Source: Spirodela intermedia | Taxonomy: Eukaryota > Streptophyta > Magnoliopsida > Alismatales > Araceae | Assembly (NCBI GenBank): GCA_902729315.2 | Contig: LR746268.1 | Coordinates: 7,795,501-7,859,500, forward strand | Reading direction: 5' to 3' | DNA length: 64,000 bases | Shown here: positions 50,101-61,796 of the stretch, one piece after another | How the letters are laid out: every line of letters starts with the position of its first letter | How positions within the stretch are numbered: the stretch's first letter is position 1 | Notes under the pieces: model-generated | Databases searched by the model: none | What the model saw: only the letters and a program-made list of their open reading frames with translations | Told to the model about the DNA's origin: nothing | Position numbers and translations under genes: made by a program

Positions 50101-53100
50101 CCCTAAAATGCTTTCAACAAGCTCGAGTGGGTGTCAAGAAGATCATCAGCTGAAAATATGTTTAATAAGCCGGCAAATTTAAAGAAGATTGATGATCTCC
50201 TATGAATGTGTACGTGCTTTAAAGCGCCAAGATATAGGGCAGGAGACTGATGCTCCCTGATATTTAAAAATGACCCTGATATATGGTCTCCAGTAACATT
50301 CAACTGACATTTGAATGTTTAGAATAAACAAATGAGCTTAGAGTAAACTATGAAAGCGACTATGGAAAGGAACTTGACAAGCAGCACAGTCATGGGCAAA
50401 GGTTTCTGACACAAAGACAAAGGGAATGTAGCAGCTGTCGTAGTTGCAGGAGCGGAGCAACTTATGTAGGAAGAGATCATTCAACTTGAAACATTTCGGC
50501 CATCTAGAAGTACGACGGCTATCAATAGCTACATTAAATTCGTGGCGGTGTAAATGGAAAAGGAGGCCATTTTATGGTTCTTTCAGCTTGCAATATCTCA
50601 ATTCTGGGTTTCTAGAGTCGCAACTAGGAACGTCCAAGGGGAGATCGTTCTGGAGAATCTCCAAGAATTGATCATTTGGCTAACTTTGTAAAAACACTTA
50701 AATTATCATGGGCCTATGTGAGGCGGAAGAGTCATTAACACATTTTCTTTATCATATGTGAATGGACTCGCGTGGGAAACTTCTCAGTTGAGAAGGACAA
50801 GACATAATAGAGTTTATTTATTAGATGGATACTTTTACAAGAAATATGGCAGCAACTATTCTATGCAATAGGTTTTGTGCAGCATAGGAGAAACGACCAC
50901 AATTGCTGCTCGAAGGAAACAAGAAAGCTTGGTAAATTACTATGCATATAACTATATGGGTAAATATGGAAAGAAACAAACGATGGATATCCATAAGGCA
51001 ATCTTCTTCAACAAAAACCGCAGTTACAAATATTTGTGGCATATTCCGAGAAGAGGCTGACAACGACAATGACAATGACATTTACACAAAGAAACGTTCT
51101 TAATCCATAAAAAACTAATTAAGAGTCTACTTACCAACTTTCGAACATCTGGCACGGGATCATTTGCAAGAAGAAATAAACCCTGAAGATACTGATCCAT
51201 AGATATAAACAACGCCTGCAGAATGATTGACAAGAGAAAGATGACCCATAACTGAAAGTACACACTATAATTGGTCTAGTTTGAGTATAGTAGCGACACA
51301 AAAGCTATACAAAGAATGACACTCAAATGTAAGTTCTTTTTCATGGAAAAGAGAGGTGAATTTGCTTACTGTAGGCATGGCAACGATATATTGGTTGATG
51401 GAGGCCAAAGAAAGCTTCCTGAGTGTTGCATGTGGTGACTGAAAAAACTGAATCACACGTGTAGGTACAAAATATGAGCACATCTAAAATATTTTCTGTG
51501 ACAGACACAAAGGCATCATGACCATAAAAATTACAATTCCAAACCTGCAATAGCCTGGGCATAAATATATTAATCGGGCGCTCAACTAAGCCAGGAACAT
51601 CTGCATCAAGCTCCTCTGGTATATCTTCACTAATCTATAAGGGATGAATTCCATTGAGAATTCCAGAAAGTAAAATAGATCAAATGAATAACTTACAATT
51701 TAACTTAGGATAAAAACATGTCTGTCCACAGTAAAATAATAACAATCGCACCATTATTTATCCATTAACCAAGAAAAGATTGATCAAGGTGGCACACACT
51801 TGCTCAAAGAAAGTCATTTAAGCATGTTTCAAATTTTGTGCGCACTATGAAAGTCTTGGGCTACCGAAGTAATATGGTGACAATATTTGGATAACATGCT
51901 TGAGGAGGAAAAGAATTCCCTCTACATTCAAAGAACCTTGAAGCATGCAGGCTCCAGCAGCAGGGTTATATGAATACATATCTCAGAAATAAACCCCGGT
52001 AAAGGTATTAAAACTAGGAAGGAAGAAGTGAAAAAATTCAAATAACTCTCCTGGGCATACATGGCCGGCATTTACCCAAACCACACTAAACATTGATGAG
52101 ATAATATCAAACATAAAAAAGGTTTCAACATTTGAATTATGGAGAATATTTTTCACATAGTTCAGTAACCACCTTGATGCCTCGACGGACTACATTGCTT
52201 AGGTCCATCTCTACTATATTTCTAACAATGGCACCATTTTCATCATTCTCCATTACCGCATCAATCTGGTTTCAGTTTAGGACATGAAAATCCCAAACAT
52301 ACCAGATAATATCACCATCCAGTAACCTGTCAGCCCCAAACCAAAGACTACTGATTCCCTGCCTAGCAACAGTTTTGTGTACAATAAATCCCGTAATTAT
52401 TCTCTATCCAGGGAACATTTGACAAAAGTAATGGCAAATCAAAAGTAAGATAATCTTAAGATATATCGTGAAGGCAGTTCTATCGACACCCATACACAAC
52501 AAATATATCAGCAATGCAGTGAGAGAAATTACTAACGATCCCAAATACGAATAGACGGAATAAGGGCATTAAAAGCACACGTTGTAAAATTCATAATCAT
52601 CTTAGAAATGGGTTTCTATTACAAGTACTGAAAATGCAATAACTGGAGGGAAAAAAAAAAGACGAGCATACCTTAGACAAGGCATCTAATGCACCATCCA
52701 TGTGATTTAAATCATTACTGTCTAAGCAATTGAGGAGAGCTTGCAGCAATTCTGGCCAACTGAAAATCCGACCTTGTTGAACAATAACACTAATAACAGT
52801 TCCAACTGTTGATCTAATGTGCCTCTCCGCTGCTCCTAAACAAGGCAATAGCTCGGACTTTATATATTGCTGGTAAGAAGGAGCAATTGCGGTGAAAGCC
52901 GTTTTCATATTGTTTTTGAGAAGAAGACCAGCGGCCTGTCGAATTTCCACTGATTTACCCTGTTATGAGAAACAAATGGTCAATTTCAGCACGAAAATGG
53001 GCCTTTATATGCTTCCCTGGAAAAACAAAAAAGTGAGGACGTGCTTAATTGGCATCAGAATCGTGCACGCTTGGGATTCGCCTTCTCTAAAACAACAATG

Positions 53101-53571
53101 CCATCCTCCATTATAGGAACCAAAAGTCAAAACTGAAGTATTGCATCGCAGATGAATTTTGCATAGTCAGATGGTCACGAGATATTTGACGTGCGAATAG
53201 CTAAAACGACACCACGTTTCCGATTCATTACTGATATCCACCGACACTGAAATCACGACGGAATCGAAATCACGCAGCATTTCGCACTCGGAACAACAAG
53301 AAACCATCAGCCGTCATCGGAAGTCGACGGCGGAGGAGGCTGAAACCATTGGCGGGCTCCCAGGGAAAACGGCTAAAATAGCCACGAGACGAACCTCGCC
53401 TCGGGTGAAAATGTACGCGAGATAGTTGTTGAAATCGGGGAACTGGCTGTAGTGCTGGAGCTGCTGCCATATACGTTGTTGATCGGAAGTCGGGGAGATG
53501 TGCTGCTCCAACAGCCCACAGATCTCGCGGAGCCCCTCCTCCTGCGGCTGCCACAGCGCCGCCGCCGCCAT
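41143..53571 (-). CDS. TRN1: Transportin 1 (importin beta-2, karyopherin), 29 exons
   Basis: Nuclear import receptor built of HEAT repeats; carries M9/PY-NLS cargo, released by Ran-GTP; the Arabidopsis protein also affects microRNA loading. Exon high ends on this strand: 53571, 52959, 51634, 51447, 51215, 49760, 49579, 48028, 47879, 47724, 47615, 47371, 46319, 46093, 45736, 45535, 45314, 45156, 44669, 44418, 43534, 43332, 43194, 42223, 42079, 41665, 41537, 41382, 41226. Nearly all are phase 0; the sum is 2673 bases, 890 aa, the family length. Seen: [66 protein letters not shown], the acidic loop about 313-361 ([20 protein letters not shown]) used for cargo release, [55 protein letters not shown] and, at the end, ERLAKYGV. 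A possible extra exon is listed separately. Confidence 0.95.
52173..52265 (-). other. Candidate in-frame cassette exon of TRN1 (93 bp)
   Basis: Between TRN1 exons 2 and 3 there is an open 31-codon block starting [20 protein letters not shown] and ending RRGIK. It is bounded by an AG acceptor (ACTGAAACCAG) and a GT donor (AAG/GTGGTT), both in phase 0 like the neighbouring exons, so inclusion would add 31 residues after residue 155 without changing the frame. The family goes directly from DALSK to ISEDIPEEL, so the standard protein skips it. It may be a rare alternative exon or chance. Confidence 0.35.
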
Positions 53572-54248
53572 CAGTAATTCCCCTCTCGGAATCCCCTCCG
53601 TCTCCCCGTCCCACTAGAAAACGACACCAGATGCCAAGAGAAAGCGATCCTTTGCCCGCTGGGCGACGACGACCCACGATCGAGGATCACCCCCTCTTCT
53701 TCGACTGCGACGCGGACCGCCCACCCGGCGGCGGCGGCTATAGGGCGGAGCGACGGAGGAAGAAAATTCCTGCCTTCCTACGATATCCTCCTCCCGCGCT
53801 GGCACCTGATTCCCAAGGTTAAACCCCCTCCACCCCCAGGACCCAAAAGGTAAGCGGGGGAAAAGTTTACATTTTTTTTGCGACAAAAAAATAATATTCC
53901 AACAAATATTATTTCCCTATAAATAAATGCCCAAAATTATCTAACTTTCTGGTGAAATGTAGGACCGTGCCGGGCCTGCTCTGAATCGAGCCAAATGTTT
54001 AAGGGGCCCAGCCCAGATTGGACCCGTCGGGCCCAAGAGAAATCTACCTTCACGGGCCAAAATCGGCCCCTGGCCCACGGCCCGCCGCCTTGCGAGCCCT
54101 CCCGAAACGGAACCGGTCGCACGTGGATGGCACGTCTGGGAATGCGACCATAAGTGTCTCTCAGCTTCGGCTGCCGGTTCCATCACGAGGGTTTCCGACG
54201 GAGAGCAGATTCGTGCTGTTGGGAGGCGAGGGAGGAGGGAGAGCAGAG
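53572..54248. promoter_or_regulatory. Divergent promoter of TRN1 (-) and the COX7C-like gene (+)
   Basis: 677 bp between start codons. Near the COX7C-like side are GGCCCA at 54005, 54030 and 54072 and AGCCCA at 54010, that is four TGGGCY (site II) elements on the minus strand within 73 bp. This arrangement is well known for nuclear genes of mitochondrial proteins. A GC-rich stretch at 53600-53830 likely holds the TRN1 5' UTR and promoter. Confidence 0.6.
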
Positions 54249-57200
54249 ATGGCCATGGCCCTCAAACTGCGATCGGGTCTCAAGCTGCTCGCGTCGTCAG
54301 AAGCGGCTATTTCCGGATCAGGCAAGTATCGTGCTACCCGTGTCAGGTCGGGAAATCGATGAGAGGGTCACAGACTGTTTTGTGCGATTTAGATCAGGCA
54401 TGCTCGAAAGTTTCATTCAGCGCATGTTCTATGCCAAGGATTGAAGATTTTTCTTTTTTTTTATTGTTAAATTTCATCTTTTCTATGGTTCATCGTGATT
54501 TTTCGTCGACGATTTGCACCCGGTGAACGCACGAACCAAGGAGATTTCTCCTTGTTGTTTCTTCACAGCACGCATGAATAGATATCGGTGGCATCCAAGG
54601 TCACTGGTGGTACGGATTTTCCAACCGCGGCACAGGTGGATCTCCTATTATTGATGTGAACCGGTAGATATTTTCCAGTGTCATGATAATTATGAATAAA
54701 GATCTAAAACTTGATGCTTTTTCTACCATCAACTGTCTATAAATTGAAAGACTCGGATTGGACAATAGTTCGTTCTTTCTGGTGCATAACTTTAGACAAC
54801 CAAGTTGGATGGTTTATCATTTTTCTGTATTTCAATTTCTGCAGAGTTTAATGACAGGCTTGTAAGAGATATGTATACGCCAATAATAATTTTACGGGTT
54901 CTTACCACCCCCTGCAATGCTTTCCGCGAGACTACAATTATCGTTAACTTTGCACGGGTATTGATTATCACTGTTAACACTGCGCACAGAAACATGTGGT
55001 TGTGCGTATGAATGCAGATACATAGGCGTGGGTTTTGCCTTTGTGCGTGTTCGTGATTGTGCGCATGCGTGAACACATGAACCCATAACGTTTTCCATCA
55101 TATCGTTCGCATAGATGTTCTGCCTCTGCCATCTCTGAGCCTGGTAGCTAACCTTTGTTTTCCACCAAACCGATTCTGGCGTCTTCTTCCATCATATGTT
55201 GGATTCCATGTCAAAATAATGACTTTAATAAATCATAATCATGAAACCTCTTCATGTAGGCAAAGTGGTGGGTGTGAGTTTGATATAACTATGTCACATG
55301 TTGTGATAGCAACCATTGGTATAACCATACGGTGAATACAGGAGACCATAGCTTTAACAACGGGTTACAAAACGGGGGAGATCTAGCATCAATTTTATTC
55401 TGCTCTATGTGATTCTAAAATGCGTAAATACCATATAATGCCCATTATGGCAAGAAAGTCGTGTCGAATGGTGATTGGTCTTATCAATGATGAGGTAAAG
55501 GTTTTGTTTTTAGGTTTGAGGACAGTAATTCGTTTTGATTCGAAAATGTTCCAGTTTTGGCAAAAATTCGCGTCACGTCGCTAGAAGAATTTTGATTTTG
55601 GGTTGTCAGATTTATGGCCATTGGTTCTCAGAGATTTGCCTTAGGAAGTGACATCTCGGGTTCAAGACGCACAGAAAATCAGTACCAGAGGAAGTGAGTG
55701 TGCCCGAATTTCTTTGAAAGACATTAATTTCAATTTCAATATTTAGTATATGTCAAATACCAGAATGTAACAGTGAAACATAGGTGTTTCCAGGTTTATT
55801 TGTTAGGTGACAGTCTTATTTTATCAAAATTGACCTTTTTCATATTTTTCTCACGCTGTCTCATTCATAATATTTTTTGTCCAAATGAAGTACTTTAACT
55901 TGGATTCATGTTTCCAACAGGATAGATTTCCTGCCTTCGTTTTCATTTAATTTAATCTGAGTATGGTTTGAGTAATGTTGACATGGTGTTTGGCTGTTGA
56001 CCTGCGTCATAATGGATAAATAATTTTTCTTTTGGTCAGCGCTGAAATCATTGTTTGGTCCTGAAGTGGATCCATCTACCAGGTTTAGTTGGGCTGGTAA
56101 AAAAATTACTTGTGAAATGTTCTGAAAGCAGAAGTAAACGTAAAAACTGTGTTTGTTGTCAGTGAAAGGAGGATGAAAGAAGTAGTGAGTTATAAAGAAT
56201 GGTAAAGACCTAATGTTTCGGTTTTAGGATCAAAAGGGGAAAAGGTAGAGGTCCTAAGATGTAGAGAGAAATTTGTTCGTAGAATTTTTGGTTTCTCTAG
56301 GACAAGGCAACGCACCGGACTGATTCCCCTTTTGATTCTTCATTAACTTGTTGGAGGTGATTAGAAATAACTTACGGGGTTTATCGAGGAGGTTCTATAG
56401 AACAGGGATGCTTTGACTATCGGTGGATGTTAGCTTCCTGAATCAGGTGTGCTCAGTCACCTAAGTAATGAATGCAAAATGACAGGAGGGAGTATTCAAC
56501 AGGATGATCAGCTGGAATTGTACGGCCTCCTGCAAGGGAAACGATTTCATGGAAGTTCACAGGGCATATGAATGCATACTTGTTATGAAGACCTGGCAAT
56601 GAATTTGATTGATTTTCAAGCTAGGGTGTGAGAAGGCCCGTGAAAAGTTGAGATTGAATTGATTTAGTCTCTTGATAGGATAAGTTTTATTGATAAATCT
56701 CATCTCGTATTACCTATGCTGGTATTAGACACTTCTCACCAACCAGATAATGAGGTGCAGATACTTGTAGCAGAATGATTTTGGATTCTCCTGAAGAAGC
56801 AACTGAAGTTGGGGGGTCGATTGTGGTTTCAGGTTGTGAGATTGATGATTTCCTCTCTCTTACATAAGGAGAACATTTGTCCGTGGTACGTTGCCTTCTG
56901 TGGATTAAGCAAATCGCATATAGAAAGATTCCGATAGGGCCCTGAGACTATTCACGCATATTGGGGATTATATACGTAATAGGGTCTTTTAAGTTCCCCA
57001 GTTTAGTGCGGTAAAAGAGAAGCCTGAGAATGACTCGGCCAAAATGGTACATTTTGGTGGCTAGGAAAATCCCTGATAAATTAACAAAGAGGGAGTACTT
57101 CTCAACCTTCATTCTATGAGCTTCCATTCTCTACTTATGTGTGGTTGAGTGTGATATTTGCTAGAGAATCATCTCAGAATCAATTATTATGCAACTATTT

Positions 57201-58061
57201 TACCTTTGCTCGAATTTTCTGTCAATATGGCATTTTCTGCTCGAGTGGAAGTTTTGGAAGGCTAAAGGATAAAGGGAAATATCTGGTGGATGCAGTTCTC
57301 CTTGGGTTTAGTGATTATAGGGCGGAATCTGGAAGAAGTAGACCGTTTGTAGATAAATATTCGATTTTTTTTTTGGGTTAGGTTTTACTCGAAGGTGACT
57401 CTTTACAATAATTAGATGATACTTTGAGCTGACGCCAAATTGCATTTTACATCAGCAGGTTCGGCCATAAAATACATTCTACCATCATCCATCACTAGGG
57501 CTGCCCAACTAAGATTAGTTTTCCATCAAATTCTCTTTCTAAAAAACTATTCACACCAATGCTGGTTTCTCTGGCATTAGTCATTTTTTTATGGGAATCC
57601 AATCATATGGTTAATTTTTATTACTTAGTATGTACAAATTTCACGAAGGCATGTTTGTCTCTTGGAATATCCTTTGTCATCGCTACTTTACTCAGTAGCC
57701 CCTTCCAAAATGGATTAAGACCTGCTTTTATTTGGGAAGACATGCCCAGAAGGAATCTATTAATCCATTTACAGTTAGAGTTCCTCATCGGCTTCCATTT
57801 GCTCACGAGGACAGATCGATTTGATGTGCAGTGTCCAGAGGTATCCACTCTACCGGGGTGAAGAGGATGGGTGGCGGGCACGGCCATGGCCACGGTAACG
57901 ACTATGAATACTACCTTCATGCGAAGCACATGTACAACCTGCACCGGATGAAGCACCAGGGCCTCAAGATGACGCTCGGGGTGCTCTCTGCCGTCAGCAT
58001 TGGTGTGGCCGTCCCCATCGTGGCCGTCGTGTTCCAGCAGAAGAAGACTGCCTCCGGTTGA
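54249..58061 (+). CDS. Small mitochondrial inner-membrane protein, possibly COX7C-like; two exons, probable GC-AG intron
   Basis: 100-residue protein. Exon 1 (54249-54321) encodes an Arg/Lys/Ser/Leu-rich presequence, MAMALKLRSGLKLLASSEAA. Exon 2 (57832-58061) encodes SRGIHSTGVKRMGGG, a His/Gly run, YYLHAKHMYNLHRMKHQGLK, one membrane span at about residues 71-92 (LGVLSAVSIGVAVPIVAVVF) and QQKKTASG. A short basic stretch, one C-terminal span and QQKK tail resemble complex IV subunit 7c, and plants have close relatives of this exact form, but the assignment to COX7C is tentative. The 3.5 kb intron holds no recognised gene; it separates targeting peptide from mature part. The best splice uses CAG/GCAAGT with acceptor GATGTGCAG; a GT donor at 54326 paired with acceptor GTCCAG also keeps frame and changes only a few residues. 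Confidence 0.7.
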
Positions 58062-58644
58062 CCCGCTCCGCCGCCCGTCAAGAATAATCAGATGCAGTCT
58101 GTGTCCCCCCATAGGGTTCAAACCGTGCGAAGAACATCCCCCAGGTTTGCTTTTCTCTTTGTTTTGGAGTCTGTCGATGCATGGATTTTACATGCAGTCA
58201 TCTCCTGCTTTCTCTCCATGATTCCTAAATGCAGTGTTTTCTCACATTGTCACCTAAATAGCTCTTGAATCGGGTCATTATGAAAGATATGCTCGAATTT
58301 AACGAGTTTGTGAATCGGGTCATTGAGAAATGTATGCTCGAACCTTAGTTATTGCATTGGGAGAACGGGCTTCCGGGCCAGATTCCTTGAGAGGTGGTGG
58401 ACCACTGTAGAATCTAAAGATCCAGCCCCTTGGATAGGCTCGAGAAAGGAAGGGAGAAAGAAAAGAATTCGTGTTATTGTTTCAATGTATACACAGGGAC
58501 GCCAGTCTGCCGGAAGCAAGTGCAGAGTTTGATCCATGGGAGGGAAGAGTTATGCTACAAGATCTCTATTGCCGGAGGGATGACAGGGGGGGAGCCTCCG
58601 CGTCCGCCGGGGCTCAGCTCCTGCGGCGGCGGCGGGGGCCTTAT
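58062..58644. other. Convergent intergenic region
   Basis: Between the stop of the COX7C-like gene and the stop of the NPF gene on the other strand. Contains a near-duplicate pair of short phrases (GAATCGGGTCATT at about 58267 and 58312). No gene recognised. Confidence 0.5.
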
Positions 58645-60579
58645 TCAAGTCTTCTTCTTGTAAAGGTAGGAGCGGGCGAAGTGCAGGTAGACGACCAGGC
58701 CTGCGACGCTGAGGCCTGCGAGGAGCCAGTAGAAGTAATCGAGGTGGGCCCTGTTGAGATTGTCTGAGAACCAGCTTTCCCCTTTTCCAAGGGAGACCCT
58801 GTCGATGGTGGAGATGAGGAAGCCGCTGAGGAGGCTCCCGATGCCAAAGATACTCATGTAGAGGGCCAAGCCGAGGCTGCGCAACCCATCAGGCACCTGG
58901 TCGTAGAAGAACTCCTGCAAGCCCACCATGGTGAGCGCCTCAGAGACCCCGAAGATCACGTACTGTGGGACGAGCCACCAGAGGCTCATGGGGAGCGCCA
59001 CCGCCGGCAGATCGACCAGGCCCAGCTCCCTCGCCGTCCGCAGTCGCTTCATCTCCACCAGCGCCGCCACCGCCATGGAGACGACGGAGAGGAGCATCCC
59101 CAGGCCGATCCTCTGCAGCATTGTGATGCCGGAGGGGTTCCCCGTGATCCGCCGGACGGCGGGGACGAGGACGCGGTCGTAGACGGGGAGGAAGAGCACG
59201 ATGGTGACGCTGATAAAGCCCTGCAGCGCCGCTGGTGGGATCTGGAAGTCGCCGCCGATGTGTCGCTCGAGGGTGCTGCCCTGCTTGGTGAAGAAGGTCG
59301 GCGGCTGCGCGAAGACGACGGCGTAGACTAGGCAGGCGGCCCAGATAGGCAGCAGCAGCAGCATCCCGTTGGCCTCCTCCATGGCGCTGGCCGCGTCCGC
59401 CGCCTGGACTTGCAGCGGCGGTGACGAGAGATGCGGGTCGACGATGATCACCGCCGCCTTGTCGTCGGAGAGCCTGGTTTTTACACACAAGCGCTGAGGA
59501 TTCTCCTACCCGATGGAACGAGCAGATATTCAGTCGAGTTCTTACTTGAACTGGGTGTTGCGGGGTAGGAGGGACTCGCGTGCTCCACCGGAGGCGGCGG
59601 CTGCGGCGGAGAAGATGCAGAGGAGCCGGTTCCTGAGCAGCTCCAGCACGACCCGGGCGATCCTGACGGAGAGGCACTTCTCGTCGGGGGCCTGGTGGCG
59701 GTAGATCCTGCTGCCGAGGAGGAGCAGGCCCAGAGCGAAGCCCATGGAGATGAAGGGGAGGCCGAAGCCGAGGACCCAGCCGAGGTTATCCTGGATGTAG
59801 TTGAGGATGAGGAGGGCAGTGAGGATGCCCATGCAGATGCCGAAGTACCACCAGTTGAAGAAGGAGCTCTTGGACTTGCTCTCGTAGGGGTCGCGGCCGT
59901 CGAACTGGTCGGCGCCGAAGGCCTGTATGCAGGGCTTGTACCCGCCGTGCGCCACCGCCACCATGTACAGGGAGGCGAAGAAGAAGAAGACCTGGGACTG
60001 CGACGGCGGCGGGCAGAGCCCCGCGTCCCCCTCCAGCGCGGTGCAGTCCGGCGGCCGGAGAGAGGGAAGGCTCGCCGAGAGGGTCAGCATGAGCAGGCCC
60101 TGCAACTCCGAACAAGAGACTCGTTTAAAATGGACTTCTCTCCATTAAAATGGAAGATCCCCAGGAAGCAAAGGTGAGGCAGACCAGGAAGTAGAGGATG
60201 GAAGCGAGGAGGACGGTCCGGTAGCGGCCGAGGTAGGAGTCGGCGACGAAGGCCCCCAGGAAGGGGATCATCGCAGAGGCGCCAAGCCAGGTGTTGACGT
60301 CGGCTGCCGCTGTGGCGGTGGATTCTCCTAGCGGGCCCGTTAGGTAGGTGATGAGATTGGACATGACACCGTAGTAGGCGAACCTCTCCGCCACCTCTAC
60401 ACCTGCATGGCCCATGGAAGAAGAGCGTCATGGGGAAGAAGAGAGAGAGCAGAAGAAAGGGAGCAGATCATGATGATGATGATCGCGACGGCGGGCTCAC
60501 CGATGATGATGATCGCCGCTGGCCACCCGCCGGTGCGCGGCCGGGAAGTGGAATGGCGCTCGCCGCCGGGTGTTTCCAT
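58645..60579 (-). CDS. NRT1/PTR family transporter, subfamily 5 type (NPF5-like), four exons
   Basis: Proton-coupled transporter of the major facilitator superfamily; NPF members carry nitrate, peptides or hormones, and the substrate here cannot be read from sequence. Exons 60501-60579, 60185-60402, 59546-60099, 58645-59473 join in phase to 559 aa with about twelve spans. The ExxER proton-coupling motif is intact at residues 29-33 (EVAER). Other blocks: YLTGPLGESTATAAADVNTW, LGAFVADSYLGRYRT, HGGYKPCIQAFGADQFDG, SSFFNWWYFGICMGILTALL, ANGMLLLLPIWAACLVYAVV, FFTKQGSTLERHIGGDFQIP and LQEFFYDQVPDGLRSLG. The wording FNWWYFGIC and ALxMVGLQEFFYDQVP fits NPF5. The start at 60579 has a strong context (CACCATGG); an ATG 17 codons upstream is the alternative. 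Confidence 0.92.
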
Positions 60580-61796
60580 GGTGCAGGTCCCTCCCCGGCC
60601 CTGCTGTGAGAGTAGCTTTCCCTCACTCATATCTTCCCTGCTTCTTTTCCCATGCTCCAGCTCTCCTCCCCCAGGGGGAATTATCAGGGGGGAGGATGAG
60701 GACGGGCGATACGAGCATCAATCAATGAGGACGGTGGAGAAAACCACTGAGGCCGGAGAGGACGGCAACGGTGCACCAGCCGTACCCAGAGAGCTCGGCA
60801 ATTTCCACAGGGAGAACGATTTATCAGTCTCGATCGTACGTCGACGAACGGATGGTCCTTTCGCCGTCTCCCGGTGGACGGAGGGACGAGCGGGAAATCC
60901 GGCCCATAGTCTTCCTCTCCGTTTCCCAGACGACGGAATAACAGGGCTCGTCGTTCTCTGGCGAGTAAAATCTTATAGATCGAAGGACGATAAAGTTTTT
61001 GACGCAGATGAGTGAGGAAGCTGGTCTTGAAAAACCTTGGTGGATCGGTACCCACCAAGATGGTTGAAAGATGTGCAGCAGGCGTTGGCTCGTACGTGGG
61101 TTGGATGCGGACGGCGGGGGTTTGAGCGCTAGACGGAACCAAAGTCGAGAAAATAGAAGAACACGAGGCGGGAGGGCGGCCATCGAAACCACCAAACTGG
61201 TACCGGAGAGGAAAGCTTCCTGGGTTTGGGGGATGGTCTCAGAGGATGCTTCCATTCGGCGTACTCTCTCTCTCTCTCTTCTCCTTCTTCACGGAGAGGG
61301 TGGGCTGGGGCTGGGCTTCGGTCTCATATAAGAAATCTACATCTAAGGCTTCTCTCTCTAGAGAAACTCGATTCAGACGTAGCATTGCTTACACTCATAA
61401 GCGAAGGAGCCGCCCTAGCAGACGAATGAGTCCCTAGAAGAAAACTTTGATATCAAGTGCATAAGCATTAGACAGGAGCAAGAATAAAGGTTTTTATGTA
61501 CTACCCTCACTGCAAACACAGAGAGAGAGAGAGCGGGATTCGTCTCTGGAACAGACCCTCCGTTAAAGGGCGGCGCGGAGTTCTTCCATCACATGAATCG
61601 GGTACCCAAAAATCCATTTTATAAGGGGAAAAAAAGGAAGTGAAGTCAACTATGGCTAATTCGTAGCTCAAAATCGGAGACCACAACAGATTTCTCAGGA
61701 TGAAATGAATGAGCGGGGAAGAAAAACGCAGCAAAACCCTTGACTTCAGAAGAATACACACACAATATATATATAGGCTGTCGGCGGCGTAGATCA
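60580..61796. other. Gap between TPLATE 3' end and NPF promoter
   Basis: Both neighbours run leftward, so this holds the TPLATE 3' UTR and the NPF promoter. Open frames of 140-200 codons on either strand (around 60410-61255) overlap each other, lack conserved blocks and were rejected. Short CT and GA tracts lie at about 61263-61280 and 61521-61533. Confidence 0.5.

Noticed and set aside
54322-57831. Open frames within the large intron of the COX7C-like gene (60-100 codons)
   Set aside because: Short, AT-rich, without domain motifs, and no transposase or reverse transcriptase signature was seen.
58940-59677. 245-codon minus-strand open frame overlapping the NPF gene
   Set aside because: It is the shifted frame of the NPF coding exons; the true frame gives conserved transporter sequence, this one gives Arg/Pro/His-rich text.
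60407-61015. 202-codon plus-strand open frame
   Set aside because: Covers NPF exon 1 and promoter on the opposite strand, with no conserved block and low-complexity Met/Glu/Arg composition.
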